A stretch of 64,000 bases of DNA from an uncultured Propionivibrio sp. (GCA_937923255.1 CALAIL010000037.1:1-64000), one strand, 5' to 3'. Numbered from the stretch's first letter, positions 49,892 through 59,621 are shown. The notes: generated from the sequence alone by a model not told the origin. Numbers and translations are program-made.

Positions 49892-52612
49892 TTAGTTGCT
49901 AATCGCCGCCTGTGCCGCAGCCAGACGTGCAATAGGCACACGGAACGGCGAGCAACTCACATAGGTGAAACCAACCTTGTGGAAGAAGGCGATCGATGCC
50001 GGATCACCGCCATGTTCGCCGCACACGCCAATCTTCATGTCTGGCCGCACGGAGCGTCCCCTTTCAACGCCGATCCGCACCAGAAGGCCAACCCCTTTTT
50101 GGTCAATCGACTGGAACGGATCGTGCTCATACATACCATCGGCAATGTAGCTTGGCAGGAATTTACCGATATCGTCACGTGAAAAGCCTAGCGTCATCTG
50201 AGTCAGATCATTCGTGCCAAAAGAGAAGAACTCAGCCTGCTTGCCGATGCTGTCAGCCACCAGCGCACCGCGCGGCGTTTCAACCATCGTGCCCAACATG
50301 AAATCGATCTTCTCCTTGCGTTCGGCGAAGACGACCTCGGCGGTATCGCGAATTACTTTGGCCTGTGCATTGAATTCGCGCACGGTGCCGACCAGCGGAA
50401 TCATGATCTCGACCTTCGGCGTCGCACCCTGCGCCCTGGCATTGAGCGCCGCCTCGATAATGGCGCGCGTCTGCGTTTCGGTAATTTCCGGATACGTGAT
50501 CCCCAGGCGGCAACCACGATGCCCCATCATTGGGTTGGCTTCATGCAGCTCGTCGACGCGATGCTTGATTTCCTCGAAAGACAATCCCAATTCCTTGGCC
50601 ATATCACGCTGATTTGCCTCATCGTGCGGCAGAAACTCGTGCAGCGGCGGATCGAGCAAGCGAACGGTTACGGGCAGCCCGTCCATGGCCTTGTAAATGC
50701 CTTCAAAGTCACCGCGCTGCATTGGCAGCAGTTTGGCCAACGCCTTGCGGCGGCCCGCTTCGTCATGCGCCAGAATCATCTCGCGCACAGCCTTGATACG
50801 GTCGCCTTCAAAGAACATGTGCTCAGTGCGGCACAACCCGATACCGACGGCACCAAAATTACGCGCTACCTTGGCATCTTCCGGATTATCAGCATTGGCG
50901 CGGATTTCAAGCTTCTTGTACTTGTCGGCTAACTCCATCAATTTGCCAAAATCACCAGATAGATCGGCATCCTGGGTCGGAATCTGGCCGGCATAGACTT
51001 GGCCTTTCGAGCCATCAAGCGAAATCCAATCGCCTTCCTTATATACGATGCCGTCGACGCTCATCGTGCGTGCTTTCGGATCGACACGCACGGCGCCCGC
51101 GCCAGAAACGCAGCATTTGCCCATACCGCGCGCCACAACAGCCGCATGCGAGGTCATGCCACCACGCGCGGTCAGAATGCCTTCGGCAACGGCCATGCCG
51201 CGCAGGTCTTCCGGCGAGGTTTCCTGACGCACCAGAATGACTTGCTTGCCTTTGGCAACCCATTCTTCCGCCTCATCAGCGAAGAAAACAATCTGGCCCG
51301 TAGCAGCGCCCGGCGAGGCCGGCAGACCGCTGGCGATCGGCTTCGCCTTGCTGATGGCGGCACCATCGAACACCGGATGCAACAATTCATTGAGACGATC
51401 GGGATTAACACGCAGCAGTGCGGTTTTTTCATCGATAAAGCCTTGCTCCATCATCTCGATCGCCGTGCGCACGAGTGCAGCACCCGTACGCTTGGCGGAA
51501 CGGGTCTGCAGCATCCAGAGTTTGCCTTCCTGGATGGTAAATTCAATGTCCTGCATATCCTTATAGTGGTTTTCCAGTGCCGTCTCGGTCTTAACGAGAT
51601 GCTGGTAAACCTCTGGCATCAGTTCCTCGAGCGAAGGATATTTAGCACGGCGCTCTTCTTCACTGATCTGCGCCAGTTGCGCCCAGCGGCGCGAACCTTC
51701 CAGGGTGATCTGTTGCGGCGTGCGGATGCCGGCTACGACGTCTTCACCCTGCGCATTGATTAGGAATTCGCCGTTGAACACGTCTTCGCCCGTTGCCGCG
51801 TCGCGCGTGAAGGCGACCCCCGTGCCACTTGTCTCGCCCAGGTTGCCGAACACCATCGACTGTACGTTGACGGCGGTGCCCCAGGCATCGGGAATTTCGT
51901 TCATCCTGCGGTAGAAAATGGCGCGGTCGTTGTTCCAGCTCTGGAAGACGGCCATGATAGCGCCCCACAGCTGTTCCCAAGGATCGTTCGGAAAGTCACG
52001 GCCGAGGCGATTGCGCACCAGCGCTTTGAATTCATCGACCATATGTTTTAGATCATCAACGCCCAGCTGAGTATCGAGTTCGACACCCTTCTTTTCCTTG
52101 ATCTCATCAATGATGACTTCAAACGGATCGTGATCTTCCTTTTTCTCGGGCTTGAGTCCCATAACGACGTCGCCGTACATCTGAATAAAACGGCGATAGG
52201 AATCCCAGGCAAAACGCTCGTTACCCGATTTTTTTGCCAGGCCATTGACGGCTTCATCGTTGAGCCCAAGGTTGAGGATGGTGTCCATCATGCCCGGCAT
52301 TGAAGCACGTGCGCCGGAACGCACGGAAACCAGCAGCGGATCATTGGCGTCGCCAAATTTTTTGCCCATTTCTTTTTCGATGAAGGCAATACCTTGTCTG
52401 ACTTCAGCCTCAATCATCTGGCGAACCGTCTCACCACCTTTTTCGGTATAGACGTTACAAGCCTCTGTACAGATCGTAAATCCCGGCGGAACCGAAATGC
52501 CCAGACGGCACATTTCCGCCAAGTTAGCGCCCTTACCGCCCAGCGTATTTTTCATGTCGGCGGCGCCATCTGTCTGCGATGCGCCAAATAGGTAAACCAG
52601 TTTATTTGCCAT
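49892..52612 (-). CDS. ppdK: pyruvate, phosphate dikinase
   Basis: A 906-residue cytosolic enzyme that interconverts pyruvate, ATP and phosphate with phosphoenolpyruvate, AMP and pyrophosphate. The ATP-grasp domain starts VYLFGASQTDGAADMKNTLG with GGKGANLAEM; the phosphohistidine is in GGMTSHAAVVARGMGKCC; the PEP-binding barrel has FGTNDLTQMTLGFSRDD and GVCGEHGGDP. Length is the family norm. It allows PEP formation or PPi-linked glycolysis. Confidence 0.95.
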   Translation of the reverse strand: MANKLVYLFGASQTDGAADMKNTLGGKGANLAEMCRLGISVPPGFTICTEACNVYTEKGGETVRQMIEAEVRQGIAFIEKEMGKKFGDANDPLLVSVRSGARASMPGMMDTILNLGLNDEAVNGLAKKSGNERFAWDSYRRFIQMYGDVVMGLKPEKKEDHDPFEVIIDEIKEKKGVELDTQLGVDDLKHMVDEFKALVRNRLGRDFPNDPWEQLWGAIMAVFQSWNNDRAIFYRRMNEIPDAWGTAVNVQSMVFGNLGETSGTGVAFTRDAATGEDVFNGEFLINAQGEDVVAGIRTPQQITLEGSRRWAQLAQISEEERRAKYPSLEELMPEVYQHLVKTETALENHYKDMQDIEFTIQEGKLWMLQTRSAKRTGAALVRTAIEMMEQGFIDEKTALLRVNPDRLNELLHPVFDGAAISKAKPIASGLPASPGAATGQIVFFADEAEEWVAKGKQVILVRQETSPEDLRGMAVAEGILTARGGMTSHAAVVARGMGKCCVSGAGAVRVDPKARTMSVDGIVYKEGDWISLDGSKGQVYAGQIPTQDADLSGDFGKLMELADKYKKLEIRANADNPEDAKVARNFGAVGIGLCRTEHMFFEGDRIKAVREMILAHDEAGRRKALAKLLPMQRGDFEGIYKAMDGLPVTVRLLDPPLHEFLPHDEANQRDMAKELGLSFEEIKHRVDELHEANPMMGHRGCRLGITYPEITETQTRAIIEAALNARAQGATPKVEIMIPLVGTVREFNAQAKVIRDTAEVVFAERKEKIDFMLGTMVETPRGALVADSIGKQAEFFSFGTNDLTQMTLGFSRDDIGKFLPSYIADGMYEHDPFQSIDQKGVGLLVRIGVERGRSVRPDMKIGVCGEHGGDPASIAFFHKVGFTYVSCSPFRVPIARLAAAQAAISN

Positions 52613-52875
52613 ATATCAATCCACGCGTAAAAGAATGAAATTAAAACAAACCGAAATGAATCCCAAAAGCAAAAAGCAATAAATTTTACCGATCAAATCG
52701 ACCGATAAAACGAAAGCCGCGATTTTATCTTAATTCTTTCTTCAGGAAGCGCTTTTTCAATAAAAACGTCCGCATGCAAAGGCAAAGGAGGCATCGGAGC
52801 ATCATGCGTAAACAGCGTAAAGCACGTTTTGAATCACAGGCGAGTAGCTAGCGCCATTACGCTAGCAAGCCATGC

Positions 52876-53703
52876 TCAGGCAGCCGAAGTCAGTATGCGA
52901 ATTTCACGCTGCGGAAGAGAGATCGCGATACCGTGCTCACGAAAAGATTCAAGAATCGCCCGATTTACTTCGGCGATCGACGGCACATAGTCCGGTACAT
53001 TTACCCAAGGATTAACATTAATAGCTACGCCTGAATCAAAGAACTGGCTGACGCCCAGCACCGGCTTGGGTTCTGCCAGAACGCGTGGATTGGCTTGCAA
53101 GACGCTCTCGATCAGACTGAACGCCAGCGCCAGATCTGTACCATAGGCCACACGCACTAGGAGGTTGAGCTGGCGGATCTTGCCGTAGTTATGCAGGATT
53201 TCTCCTACGATCTTACGATTCGGAATGATGACGCGAGAACGGTCGGGATGGCCCAGCGTCGTATTGAACAGCGTAATATCGAGAACCTCGCCTTCCTCAT
53301 TATTGATAGAAAGATAATCACCGACATGGAACGGCTGGGTAAAGATAATAATCAAGCCAGCCGCCACATTGCTGAGCACGCCTTGCATGGCCAGAGCAAT
53401 GCCTGCCCCTGCCACACCAAGCCCGGCAACGAGCGGCAAAAGCTCGACACCGAGATTCTGTAAAGCAATGATGATGAACAGCGACAACACGCATAATTGT
53501 GCGATACGCAGTAATAACAAGCGCACAGGCGGTTCAAGATGAAAGCGCTGCAAAACCCGATCGCACAGGCGCATCACCCAGCCACTAACCATGTAACCCA
53601 GCACAAGGATGATAAGCGCGACAAATAGTTTTGGCCCGAACCCGATTGCCTTGTCCAGCATATTTTCTTTGAGGTGATCGATCATTCGTAACTGTTCATT
53701 CAT
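52876..53703 (-). CDS. mscS: small-conductance mechanosensitive channel (MscS)
   Basis: A 275-residue inner-membrane channel that opens on osmotic downshock. Three membrane helices lie within residues 20-130; the pore helix has GLGVAGAGIALAMQGVLSNV with its glycine/alanine pattern, followed by QPFHVGDYLSINNEEGEV. The C-terminal cage domain is complete. The start at 53703 has AGGAG six bases upstream. Confidence 0.92.
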   Translation of the reverse strand: MNEQLRMIDHLKENMLDKAIGFGPKLFVALIILVLGYMVSGWVMRLCDRVLQRFHLEPPVRLLLLRIAQLCVLSLFIIIALQNLGVELLPLVAGLGVAGAGIALAMQGVLSNVAAGLIIIFTQPFHVGDYLSINNEEGEVLDITLFNTTLGHPDRSRVIIPNRKIVGEILHNYGKIRQLNLLVRVAYGTDLALAFSLIESVLQANPRVLAEPKPVLGVSQFFDSGVAINVNPWVNVPDYVPSIAEVNRAILESFREHGIAISLPQREIRILTSAA

Positions 53704-53805
53704 CGCTGTCTCCTTGGCCAGGACGCCTGTATGTAATACGGCACTCACCAGCAAACCATTATGACACGCAGCGTCAGCGGCCCGCTTGCCGTTCCGTCAC
53801 GCCCG

Positions 53806-54408
53806 TTATTTGGCGGCTATTGGCGTGCGCGGTAGGGATTTTTTCGGCAAGCGCAACAACCGAGTCAACTGCGGCGCAAGCATCAAGGCAATCCGGTTGT
53901 CCCTGGCAAACTGCCGGGCCTTGTCGCTCAGGTCAATCACAGAAACATAAAGGGCTTCGCGTGCCTCCTGCGCCTCTTGTGCTGCCGCTAAGGCACGCAG
54001 TGGCTCTATGCCCTGGCTGGCGGCCTTCCAGCGCTTGCAGCACACCAGCGAGTCACGCCCTTCCTTGGTCAGGAGAAAATCCGCCGCGCCATTTATACGC
54101 CTAACTTCAAACCCGTCGCGCCGGAATGCCTGCTCCATGAGAGCTGAAAATTCGCGCCAAGACATCGCCATTACCGCCTCAACCGTATCGTTTACACGTG
54201 ACTGGCTGGGCACGTCTTTTTGCCGCCACGCGACAATCATGGCAATCACGACAAAAGGCAAGGTCAATGTTAAGGCATAGGAAAAATAGTCCCCATGAAA
54301 CATAACCTTGCCCAGTAGCCCGATACCGCACGCGGCAAGAATACTGACCCACCACGGCGAGCGGAGCAGATAAGCAAACAGGGATTTTTCCGCCATTTTC
54401 AGTTTCAT
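53806..54408 (-). CDS. membrane-anchored Mrr-like endonuclease-fold protein
   Basis: A 200-residue protein with two N-terminal membrane segments (about 10-35 and 42-62). Residues about 75-185 resemble the Mrr_cat fold: MSWREFSALMEQAFRRDGFE, then GAADFLL and SLVCCKRWK, which stand at the D...(Q/E)xK catalytic positions. Here the second residue is cysteine (CCK), so catalysis is uncertain. It may be a restriction-type nuclease or a derivative used in other DNA/RNA metabolism. Confidence 0.65.
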   Translation of the reverse strand: MKLKMAEKSLFAYLLRSPWWVSILAACGIGLLGKVMFHGDYFSYALTLTLPFVVIAMIVAWRQKDVPSQSRVNDTVEAVMAMSWREFSALMEQAFRRDGFEVRRINGAADFLLTKEGRDSLVCCKRWKAASQGIEPLRALAAAQEAQEAREALYVSVIDLSDKARQFARDNRIALMLAPQLTRLLRLPKKSLPRTPIAAK

Positions 54409-54510
54409 AAAATCACTCGATCAAGCCCAAATTGCCATTGCTTTCAGAAAAAATCGCGCAGATACACAACCATCAAAAGAATAAAAAGTATAGCGGATGC
54501 AAGAACCGGC

Positions 54511-54547
54511 AAAAAACAAAGGGGAAAGCGCTTCGGCGCTTTCCCCC
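54511..54547 (-). terminator. terminator of the tRNA operon
   Basis: On the minus strand GGGGAAAGCGC-cgaa-GCGCTTTCCCC is followed by TTTGTTTTTT. It lies just past the last tRNA. Confidence 0.9.
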
Positions 54548-54554
54548 GATAACC

Positions 54555-54630
54555 TGGAGCGGGAAACGAGTCTCGAACTCGCGACCTCAACCTTGGCAAG
54601 GTTGCGCTCTACCAACTGAGCTATTCCCGC
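54555..54630 (-). tRNA. glyV: tRNA-Gly(GCC), copy 2
   Basis: The minus strand reads GCGGGAATAGCTCAGTTGG, a cloverleaf with anticodon loop TTGCCAA (anticodon GCC), and an encoded CCA end. Length 76. It is identical to the copy at 54756-54831. Confidence 0.95.
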
Positions 54631-54634
54631 AAGC

Positions 54635-54708
54635 TGGAGGCGCGAGCCGGAGTCGAACCGACCTACACGGATTTGCAATCCGGTGCATAACCGCTTTGCT
54701 ATCGCGCC
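54635..54708 (-). tRNA. cysT: tRNA-Cys(GCA)
   Basis: The minus strand starts GGCGCGATAGCAAAGCGGTT, with anticodon GCA in ATTGCAAAT, and ends CTCCA. Length 74. It sits between two identical tRNA-Gly genes. Confidence 0.95.
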
Positions 54709-54755
54709 CGGAGCCCCCATCCTTTGACAGGCGCTAAAAACCAAAAATCTGAAAC

Positions 54756-54831
54756 TGGAGCGGGAAACGAGTCTCGAACTCGCGACCTCAACCTTGGCAA
54801 GGTTGCGCTCTACCAACTGAGCTATTCCCGC
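54756..54831 (-). tRNA. glyW: tRNA-Gly(GCC), copy 1
   Basis: First gene of the three-tRNA operon; same 76 bases as copy 2, anticodon GCC and encoded CCA. Confidence 0.95.
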
Positions 54832-54847
54832 CCCGAGCGGAGAGCGA

Positions 54848-54875
54848 ATTATATAGTCTGAAATTCCAGTGTCAA
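54848..54875 (-). promoter_or_regulatory. sigma70 promoter of the tRNA operon
   Basis: On the minus strand TTGACA is followed after 16 bases by TATAAT, both perfect consensus, 16 bases upstream of the first tRNA. Confidence 0.85.
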
Positions 54876-54897
54876 GCGCATTTCCGCCTATTCTCCG

Positions 54898-55485
54898 CTA
54901 TTTTTCAAGGGATGCATGATCGCCAGTCAGATGCGGCCATGCCATGCGCATGTAATACCCCATCGACCACAACGTCAGCGCAGCGGCGACATACATCAGC
55001 CATGTACCACAGACATGTGCGTTGAAGGTACCGATCGGCGTATGGTATAGCAGGAGAGGGATCGAGAGCATCTGTGCAAAGGTTTTGACTTTGCCGATCA
55101 TCGACACAGCAACGCTCTTGTGTGCGCCAATCTGCGCCATCCATTCGCGCAATGCGGAAATCGTGATCTCGCGGCCGATGATAATGATGGCAAAAATAGC
55201 ATCGACGCGGTCAAGCCAAACCAGAATAATCAGGGCGGCCGCTACCATCAGTTTGTCGGCGACAGGATCTAGGAAAGCGCCAAAGGCGGAGGTTTCATTC
55301 CATCGACGCGCAAGATAACCATCAAGCCAGTCAGTCGCGGCAGCAACGATAAAAATAACCGTCGCTGCCAGGTCGTGGCCAATGGGTTGAAGCCAAGTGC
55401 CGGGAAGATAAAAAATAGCAACCAGCAGCGGAATCAGAATGATTCGGAGCCAGGTCAAAAACATCGGCAAATTCGATAGCATCAA
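54898..55485 (-). CDS. pgsA: CDP-diacylglycerol-glycerol-3-phosphate 3-phosphatidyltransferase
   Basis: A 195-residue inner-membrane enzyme that makes phosphatidylglycerol phosphate. The CDP-alcohol transferase motif DG-x2-AR-x8-G-x3-D-x3-D is complete in DWLDGYLARRW through GAFLDPVADK. About five hydrophobic helices are present. Its start overlaps the uvrC stop by four bases, the widely conserved uvrC-pgsA arrangement. Confidence 0.94.
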   Translation of the reverse strand: MMLSNLPMFLTWLRIILIPLLVAIFYLPGTWLQPIGHDLAATVIFIVAAATDWLDGYLARRWNETSAFGAFLDPVADKLMVAAALIILVWLDRVDAIFAIIIIGREITISALREWMAQIGAHKSVAVSMIGKVKTFAQMLSIPLLLYHTPIGTFNAHVCGTWLMYVAAALTLWSMGYYMRMAWPHLTGDHASLEK

Positions 55486-57344
55486 TGCAGCGCCTTGAAA
55501 ATTGTTTCGGCCAATTCTCGGCGAATGCCAGGCACCGATGCGAGCTGATCGATTCCTGCATTCCGAACGCCTTGCAGGCTGCCGAAATGCACCAGCAGGG
55601 CTTTTCGCCGCTTTGGGCCGATGCCTTCGATCGTGTCAAGCTGCGACCCTTGGCGAGATTTACTGCGTCGTGCACGGTGCCCAAAAATAGCGAAACGGTG
55701 CGCTTCATCACGGATTTCCTGGATCAAATGAAGCGCCGGATGCTCGGGTGACAATTGTACAGGTTCCCGTCCATCCGGAAAAATCAGGGATTCCAGCCCC
55801 GGTTTGCGCGCCTCGCCCTTGGCAACGCCAACGATCGGGAGCATCCCCAGCCCCAGATCGTTCAATGCCTCAACGGCTACAGCTAGCTGCCCTTTGCCGC
55901 CATCAATCAGAATCAGCGTGGGCGCAATGCCCTCGCCGCTCGCAACTTTCTCGTAACGGCGCCGCACGGCCTGACGGATCGCCGCATAATCATCGCCTGG
56001 CTGAATATCCGTAATATTGAAACGCCGGTAATCCTGGCGGCTCATGCCTTTGCCTCGGTAAACAACGCAAGAAGCCACGGCCGACTCGCCCTGCGTGTGG
56101 CTAATGTCGAAACATTCGATACGCGCTTCTTCCATCCCCTGCCCCACCGGGTCAATCTCAATGGACAGAAAGTCCAGCAACGCGGCCAGCCGCGCACTTT
56201 GCCGCGAATGGACATCAAGACGGCCGGCAATTGACAAACGAGCGCTTTGCTCGGCCATTGCCATCCAGGTCTTGTGCATCGTCGTTCTCGGCTTGACCAG
56301 CACAACGGGCTGACCGGCAAGCTGGGCCAGATTTTCTGCGATATCGGCATCTCCTGGCAGTCGATTGAGAAAAATCCGCCCCGGTACGGGATGGCTCGCA
56401 TAGTGATGTGCCAAAAAGGCCGACAAAACAGCCTCCGGCGAATGGTCACCCGTGTGCTCAGGGAACTGCGGACGATCACCAAGATGCCGCCCGCCGCGCA
56501 CCATCGCCAGATTGATGCAGAGCATGCCATTTTCGACAACAACAGCGACAATATCGGCATCTTCACCACGCGCGCTCTCGATAAACTGCTTGTCCCGCAC
56601 CCGCCGTAATGACTGGATTTGATCGCGATAATGCGCCGCCTGTTCAAAATCGAGCGCCGCCGCCGCCGCATCCATCATCTGCTCAAGCTGACCCAGTACT
56701 TCCTGATTCCGCCCTTGCAGAAACAGGGCGGCGAGCCGAACGTCCCGCGCGTAATCCTCCGCTTCGATTAAGCCAACGCAGGGCGCCGAACATCGCTTGA
56801 TCTGGTACAGCAGACATGGTCGAGAACGGTTATTGAACACCGAATTCTCGCAGGTGCGCAGGCAAAACATTTTCTGCAAAAGCGCGATGCTCTCCCGCAC
56901 CGCACCGGCAGAAGGAAACGGCCCGAAAAAATCGGCCCGGCGATCAGTGCTGCCACGATAGAAGGCAAGCCGGGGAAAGGCATCGCGCGTTACGACGATA
57001 TAAGGATAGGATTTATCGTCACGAAAAAGGATGTTGTAACGCGGAGAAAGACGCTTGATCAGATTGTTTTCAAGCAGTAGCGCCTCTGCCTCCGAGCGCG
57101 TCGTCGTCGTCTCGATACGGGCAATCTGAGCCACCATCAGGGCTGTGCGCGGACTCGGCAGGTTTTCCCGAAAGTAGGAGGCAACGCGCTTCTTGAGATT
57201 TTTTGCCTTGCCGACGTACAGCACCTCGCCTTTGGCGTCGAGCATACGATAGACGCCGGGCAAATCGGTCAGCCTCGCCAGGAACGACTTGACGTCGAAC
57301 GCCTCGGCTTCGGTTGCAGCTGGCGTATGCGGCTCCTCATCCAT
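55482..57344 (-). CDS. uvrC: excinuclease ABC subunit C
   Basis: A 620-residue nuclease making both incisions in nucleotide excision repair. The GIY-YIG domain has LPGVYRMLDAKGEVLYVGKA, the UVR region lies near residues 200-240, the RNase H-like nuclease has ECFDISHTQGE, and tandem helix-hairpin-helix motifs end the protein (LDTIEGIGPKRRKALL, LASVPGIRRELAETI). AAGG lies before the ATG. No LexA box is obvious in front of it. Confidence 0.95.
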   Translation of the reverse strand: MDEEPHTPAATEAEAFDVKSFLARLTDLPGVYRMLDAKGEVLYVGKAKNLKKRVASYFRENLPSPRTALMVAQIARIETTTTRSEAEALLLENNLIKRLSPRYNILFRDDKSYPYIVVTRDAFPRLAFYRGSTDRRADFFGPFPSAGAVRESIALLQKMFCLRTCENSVFNNRSRPCLLYQIKRCSAPCVGLIEAEDYARDVRLAALFLQGRNQEVLGQLEQMMDAAAAALDFEQAAHYRDQIQSLRRVRDKQFIESARGEDADIVAVVVENGMLCINLAMVRGGRHLGDRPQFPEHTGDHSPEAVLSAFLAHHYASHPVPGRIFLNRLPGDADIAENLAQLAGQPVVLVKPRTTMHKTWMAMAEQSARLSIAGRLDVHSRQSARLAALLDFLSIEIDPVGQGMEEARIECFDISHTQGESAVASCVVYRGKGMSRQDYRRFNITDIQPGDDYAAIRQAVRRRYEKVASGEGIAPTLILIDGGKGQLAVAVEALNDLGLGMLPIVGVAKGEARKPGLESLIFPDGREPVQLSPEHPALHLIQEIRDEAHRFAIFGHRARRSKSRQGSQLDTIEGIGPKRRKALLVHFGSLQGVRNAGIDQLASVPGIRRELAETIFKALH

Positions 57345-57456
57345 GGAATACTGGCCTTATCATCTTCTTGACGCTGTTACGATATGGCTTTCGATAGTAT
57401 CACGCCTCTCCCATGCCTTCCCCATGCCTCCTTTTTCACACCGCCCGTTCTCTTCG

Positions 57457-58659
57457 ATGACAACAACTGCCCCCGTATACGTACAACGGTGCGACATGTT
57501 CTGCCGCGTCATCGATAATTACGGTGATATTGGTGTTTGCTGGCGGCTGGCGCAGCAGCTAGCCGGCGAACATGGCCTGGCCGTTCGCCTGTGGGTCGAT
57601 GACCTGGCGGCTTTTGCCGGTATTTGTCATGACATCGACCCGCAGCAGCGCACGCAAACGTTTGCCGGAATCGAAATTTTCCGCTGGCAGGATCCATTCG
57701 ACACGACGGGCGAGACGATCGAACCGGGTGATCTTGTTATCGAAACCTTTGCCTGCCATTTACCGGAAAGTTTTGTCGAAGCCATGGCGCACAAGCCCGT
57801 ACCGCCGGTCTGGATCAATCTCGATTACCTAAGCGCCGAAGCCTGGGTCAGCGGCTACCACACACTGCCTTCGCCCCATCCACGCTTGCCGCTCAGCAAA
57901 TTCTTCTTTTTCCCCGGTTTCGATGAAACCACGGGCGGGCTACTGCGCGAACATCATCTGGATGTACGTCGCCAACAATTTCTTGACTCAACGGCCCAAC
58001 GCACATCATTCTGGCGCAGGATCGGCCTTCCAATGCCTGAAAATGCGCGGGATACACCGCTTTTGATTTCTCTCTTTGCCTACGAGAATCCGGCGCTGCT
58101 GATGCTGCTGAAGCGCCTGGAGCAGCGAGCAAAAAGGCATGCCCCCATCTACTGTCTGGCACCAATGACACGCACGCAGACGGATATCGAAGCATTTCTC
58201 GGGGAGCCGATAAAGGCGGGCGCATGCTACCGACGCGGCGCGCTAGAAATCTACACTTTTTCCTGGATTGATCAGCCGGATTACGACCGTCTGCTTTGGC
58301 TGTGCGACATCAATTTTGTACGCGGCGAGGATTCCTTTGTCCGTGCGCAATGGGCCGCCCGCCCGCTGGTCTGGCAAATTTATCCGCAAAGCGATCACGC
58401 GCATCGCACCAAACTCGACGCCTTCATTGACCGCTACACAGCCTTATTGGATACCAAAACCAGCGCCCGCCTGCGTCGCTTCCATCTGGCATGGAACGGA
58501 TTTGAAACGCTCACCGCGCATTGCATCGACGACTGGCTGGAAAGCCTGTCGGAATTGCGCCAATACGCACAAGAATGGCAGAAAAATCTGTCAAAACAGC
58601 AGGATTTATGCAGTGCCCTCGTGTATTTCTACCAATCCAAGGCTATAATGCGCGGCTAA
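57457..58659 (+). CDS. earP: EF-P arginine rhamnosyltransferase EarP
   Basis: A 400-residue cytosolic GT104 enzyme that adds rhamnose from dTDP-rhamnose to arginine 32 of EF-P. It has CDMFCRVIDNYGDIGVCWRL at the N-terminus and the nucleotide-sugar motif FVRGEDSFVRAQWA near residue 290. The next gene is efp, and that EF-P has arginine at 32, confirming the pathway. The start at 57457 is the first with family-like sequence; the frame is open 56 codons further up. Confidence 0.93.
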   Translation: MTTTAPVYVQRCDMFCRVIDNYGDIGVCWRLAQQLAGEHGLAVRLWVDDLAAFAGICHDIDPQQRTQTFAGIEIFRWQDPFDTTGETIEPGDLVIETFACHLPESFVEAMAHKPVPPVWINLDYLSAEAWVSGYHTLPSPHPRLPLSKFFFFPGFDETTGGLLREHHLDVRRQQFLDSTAQRTSFWRRIGLPMPENARDTPLLISLFAYENPALLMLLKRLEQRAKRHAPIYCLAPMTRTQTDIEAFLGEPIKAGACYRRGALEIYTFSWIDQPDYDRLLWLCDINFVRGEDSFVRAQWAARPLVWQIYPQSDHAHRTKLDAFIDRYTALLDTKTSARLRRFHLAWNGFETLTAHCIDDWLESLSELRQYAQEWQKNLSKQQDLCSALVYFYQSKAIMRG

Positions 58660-58707
58660 AATTTTTCTTCGTAATTTTTATAATTCTCTGAATACAGGTC
58701 CAATTTT

Positions 58708-59265
58708 ATGAAAACCGCTCAAGAACTCCGCGTTGGCAACGTCTTCATGGTCGGCAACGACGCCATGGTCGTCCTCAAGGCCGAATACAGTAAATCCGGC
58801 CGCAACGCCTCGGTCGTCAAGATGAAGATGAAAAACCTGCTCACAGGCACCCCTTCCGAAACCGTTTATCGCGCCGATGACAAGTTCGACACCGTTCAGC
58901 TCGACCGCAAGGAAGTGACCTACTCTTACTTCGCCGACCCGATGTACGTCTTCATGGACGCCGAATACAACCAGTACGAAATTGAAGCCGAATACATGGA
59001 AGATGCGCTCAAGTACCTTGAGGACGGCATGACCTGCGAAGCTGTCTTCTACAATGGCAGAGCCATCTCCGTCGAATTGCCGACGATCCTCGTGCGCGAA
59101 GTCGTCTATACCGAACCGGCTGTCAAGGGCGACACATCGGGCAAAGTCATGAAGCCGGCACGCCTTGCCACCGGTCATGAGCTTCCCGTACCGGCCTTCG
59201 TCGAAATCGGCGACAAAATCGAAATTGATACCCGTACGGATGAATACCGCGCTCGCGTCAAGTAA
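58708..59265 (+). CDS. efp: elongation factor P, arginine-32 type
   Basis: A 185-residue factor that frees ribosomes stalled at polyproline. It has the three beta-barrel domains; the loop that reaches the peptidyl centre is [10 protein letters not shown] with arginine at residue 32, the site rhamnosylated by EarP in betaproteobacteria and pseudomonads, in place of the lysine of E. coli. It begins 48 bases after earP; TATAAT at about 58642 could be an extra promoter. Confidence 0.96.
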   Translation: MKTAQELRVGNVFMVGNDAMVVLKAEYSKSGRNASVVKMKMKNLLTGTPSETVYRADDKFDTVQLDRKEVTYSYFADPMYVFMDAEYNQYEIEAEYMEDALKYLEDGMTCEAVFYNGRAISVELPTILVREVVYTEPAVKGDTSGKVMKPARLATGHELPVPAFVEIGDKIEIDTRTDEYRARVK

Positions 59266-59283
59266 TCCTTCGGCTCGTACATC

Positions 59284-59317
59284 AAAAACAAAGGCGGCTT
59301 CGGCTGCCTTTGTTTTT
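59284..59317 (+). terminator. terminator of earP-efp
   Basis: AAAACAAAGGC-ggcttcggct-GCCTTTGTTTTT, a stem with U-tract, 20 bases after the efp stop. The A-tract on the other side makes it work in both directions. Confidence 0.88.
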
Positions 59318-59341
59318 ACCGCCATCCAAAGTGCATCCCAG

Positions 59342-59505
59342 AAACGGCATCACGCAACCCCTTGTGAATAGGGCATTTCCGGCCACCCCTTTGCAAACCC
59401 GCATGGATAAAGGCGCTTCGGGCAGGCGCCCGGAGATGCCCGTGGATAAAGGACTTCCGGGCGCCCTTTCCGGGATGCCCTATTCACAAGGGTTGCGGGC
59501 GTATA
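59342..59505. repeat. REP/BIME-like repeat cluster
   Basis: Units AACCCCTTGTGAATAGGGCA, AACCCGCATGGATAAAGGCG, GCCCGTGGATAAAGGACTTC and GCCCTATTCACAAGGGTTGC. The first and last are nearly perfect inverted copies of each other, enclosing the cluster. Confidence 0.72.
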
Positions 59506-59621
59506 GAATGCTTCGCTCCGAAAAGTGTGCGGCTGGGAATCCATCCGTTAAATTCCCATTCCCAATCCCAATCAATTAACGCCTCACCTATCGGCCCAAC
59601 CCCATCGACAAAGGAACCCCT

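Noticed and set aside
54421..54816. 131-codon minus-strand frame across the tRNA genes
   Set aside because: It is a translation of the tRNA operon; the repeated peptide IAQLVERNLAKVEVASSRLV arises from the two tRNA-Gly copies.
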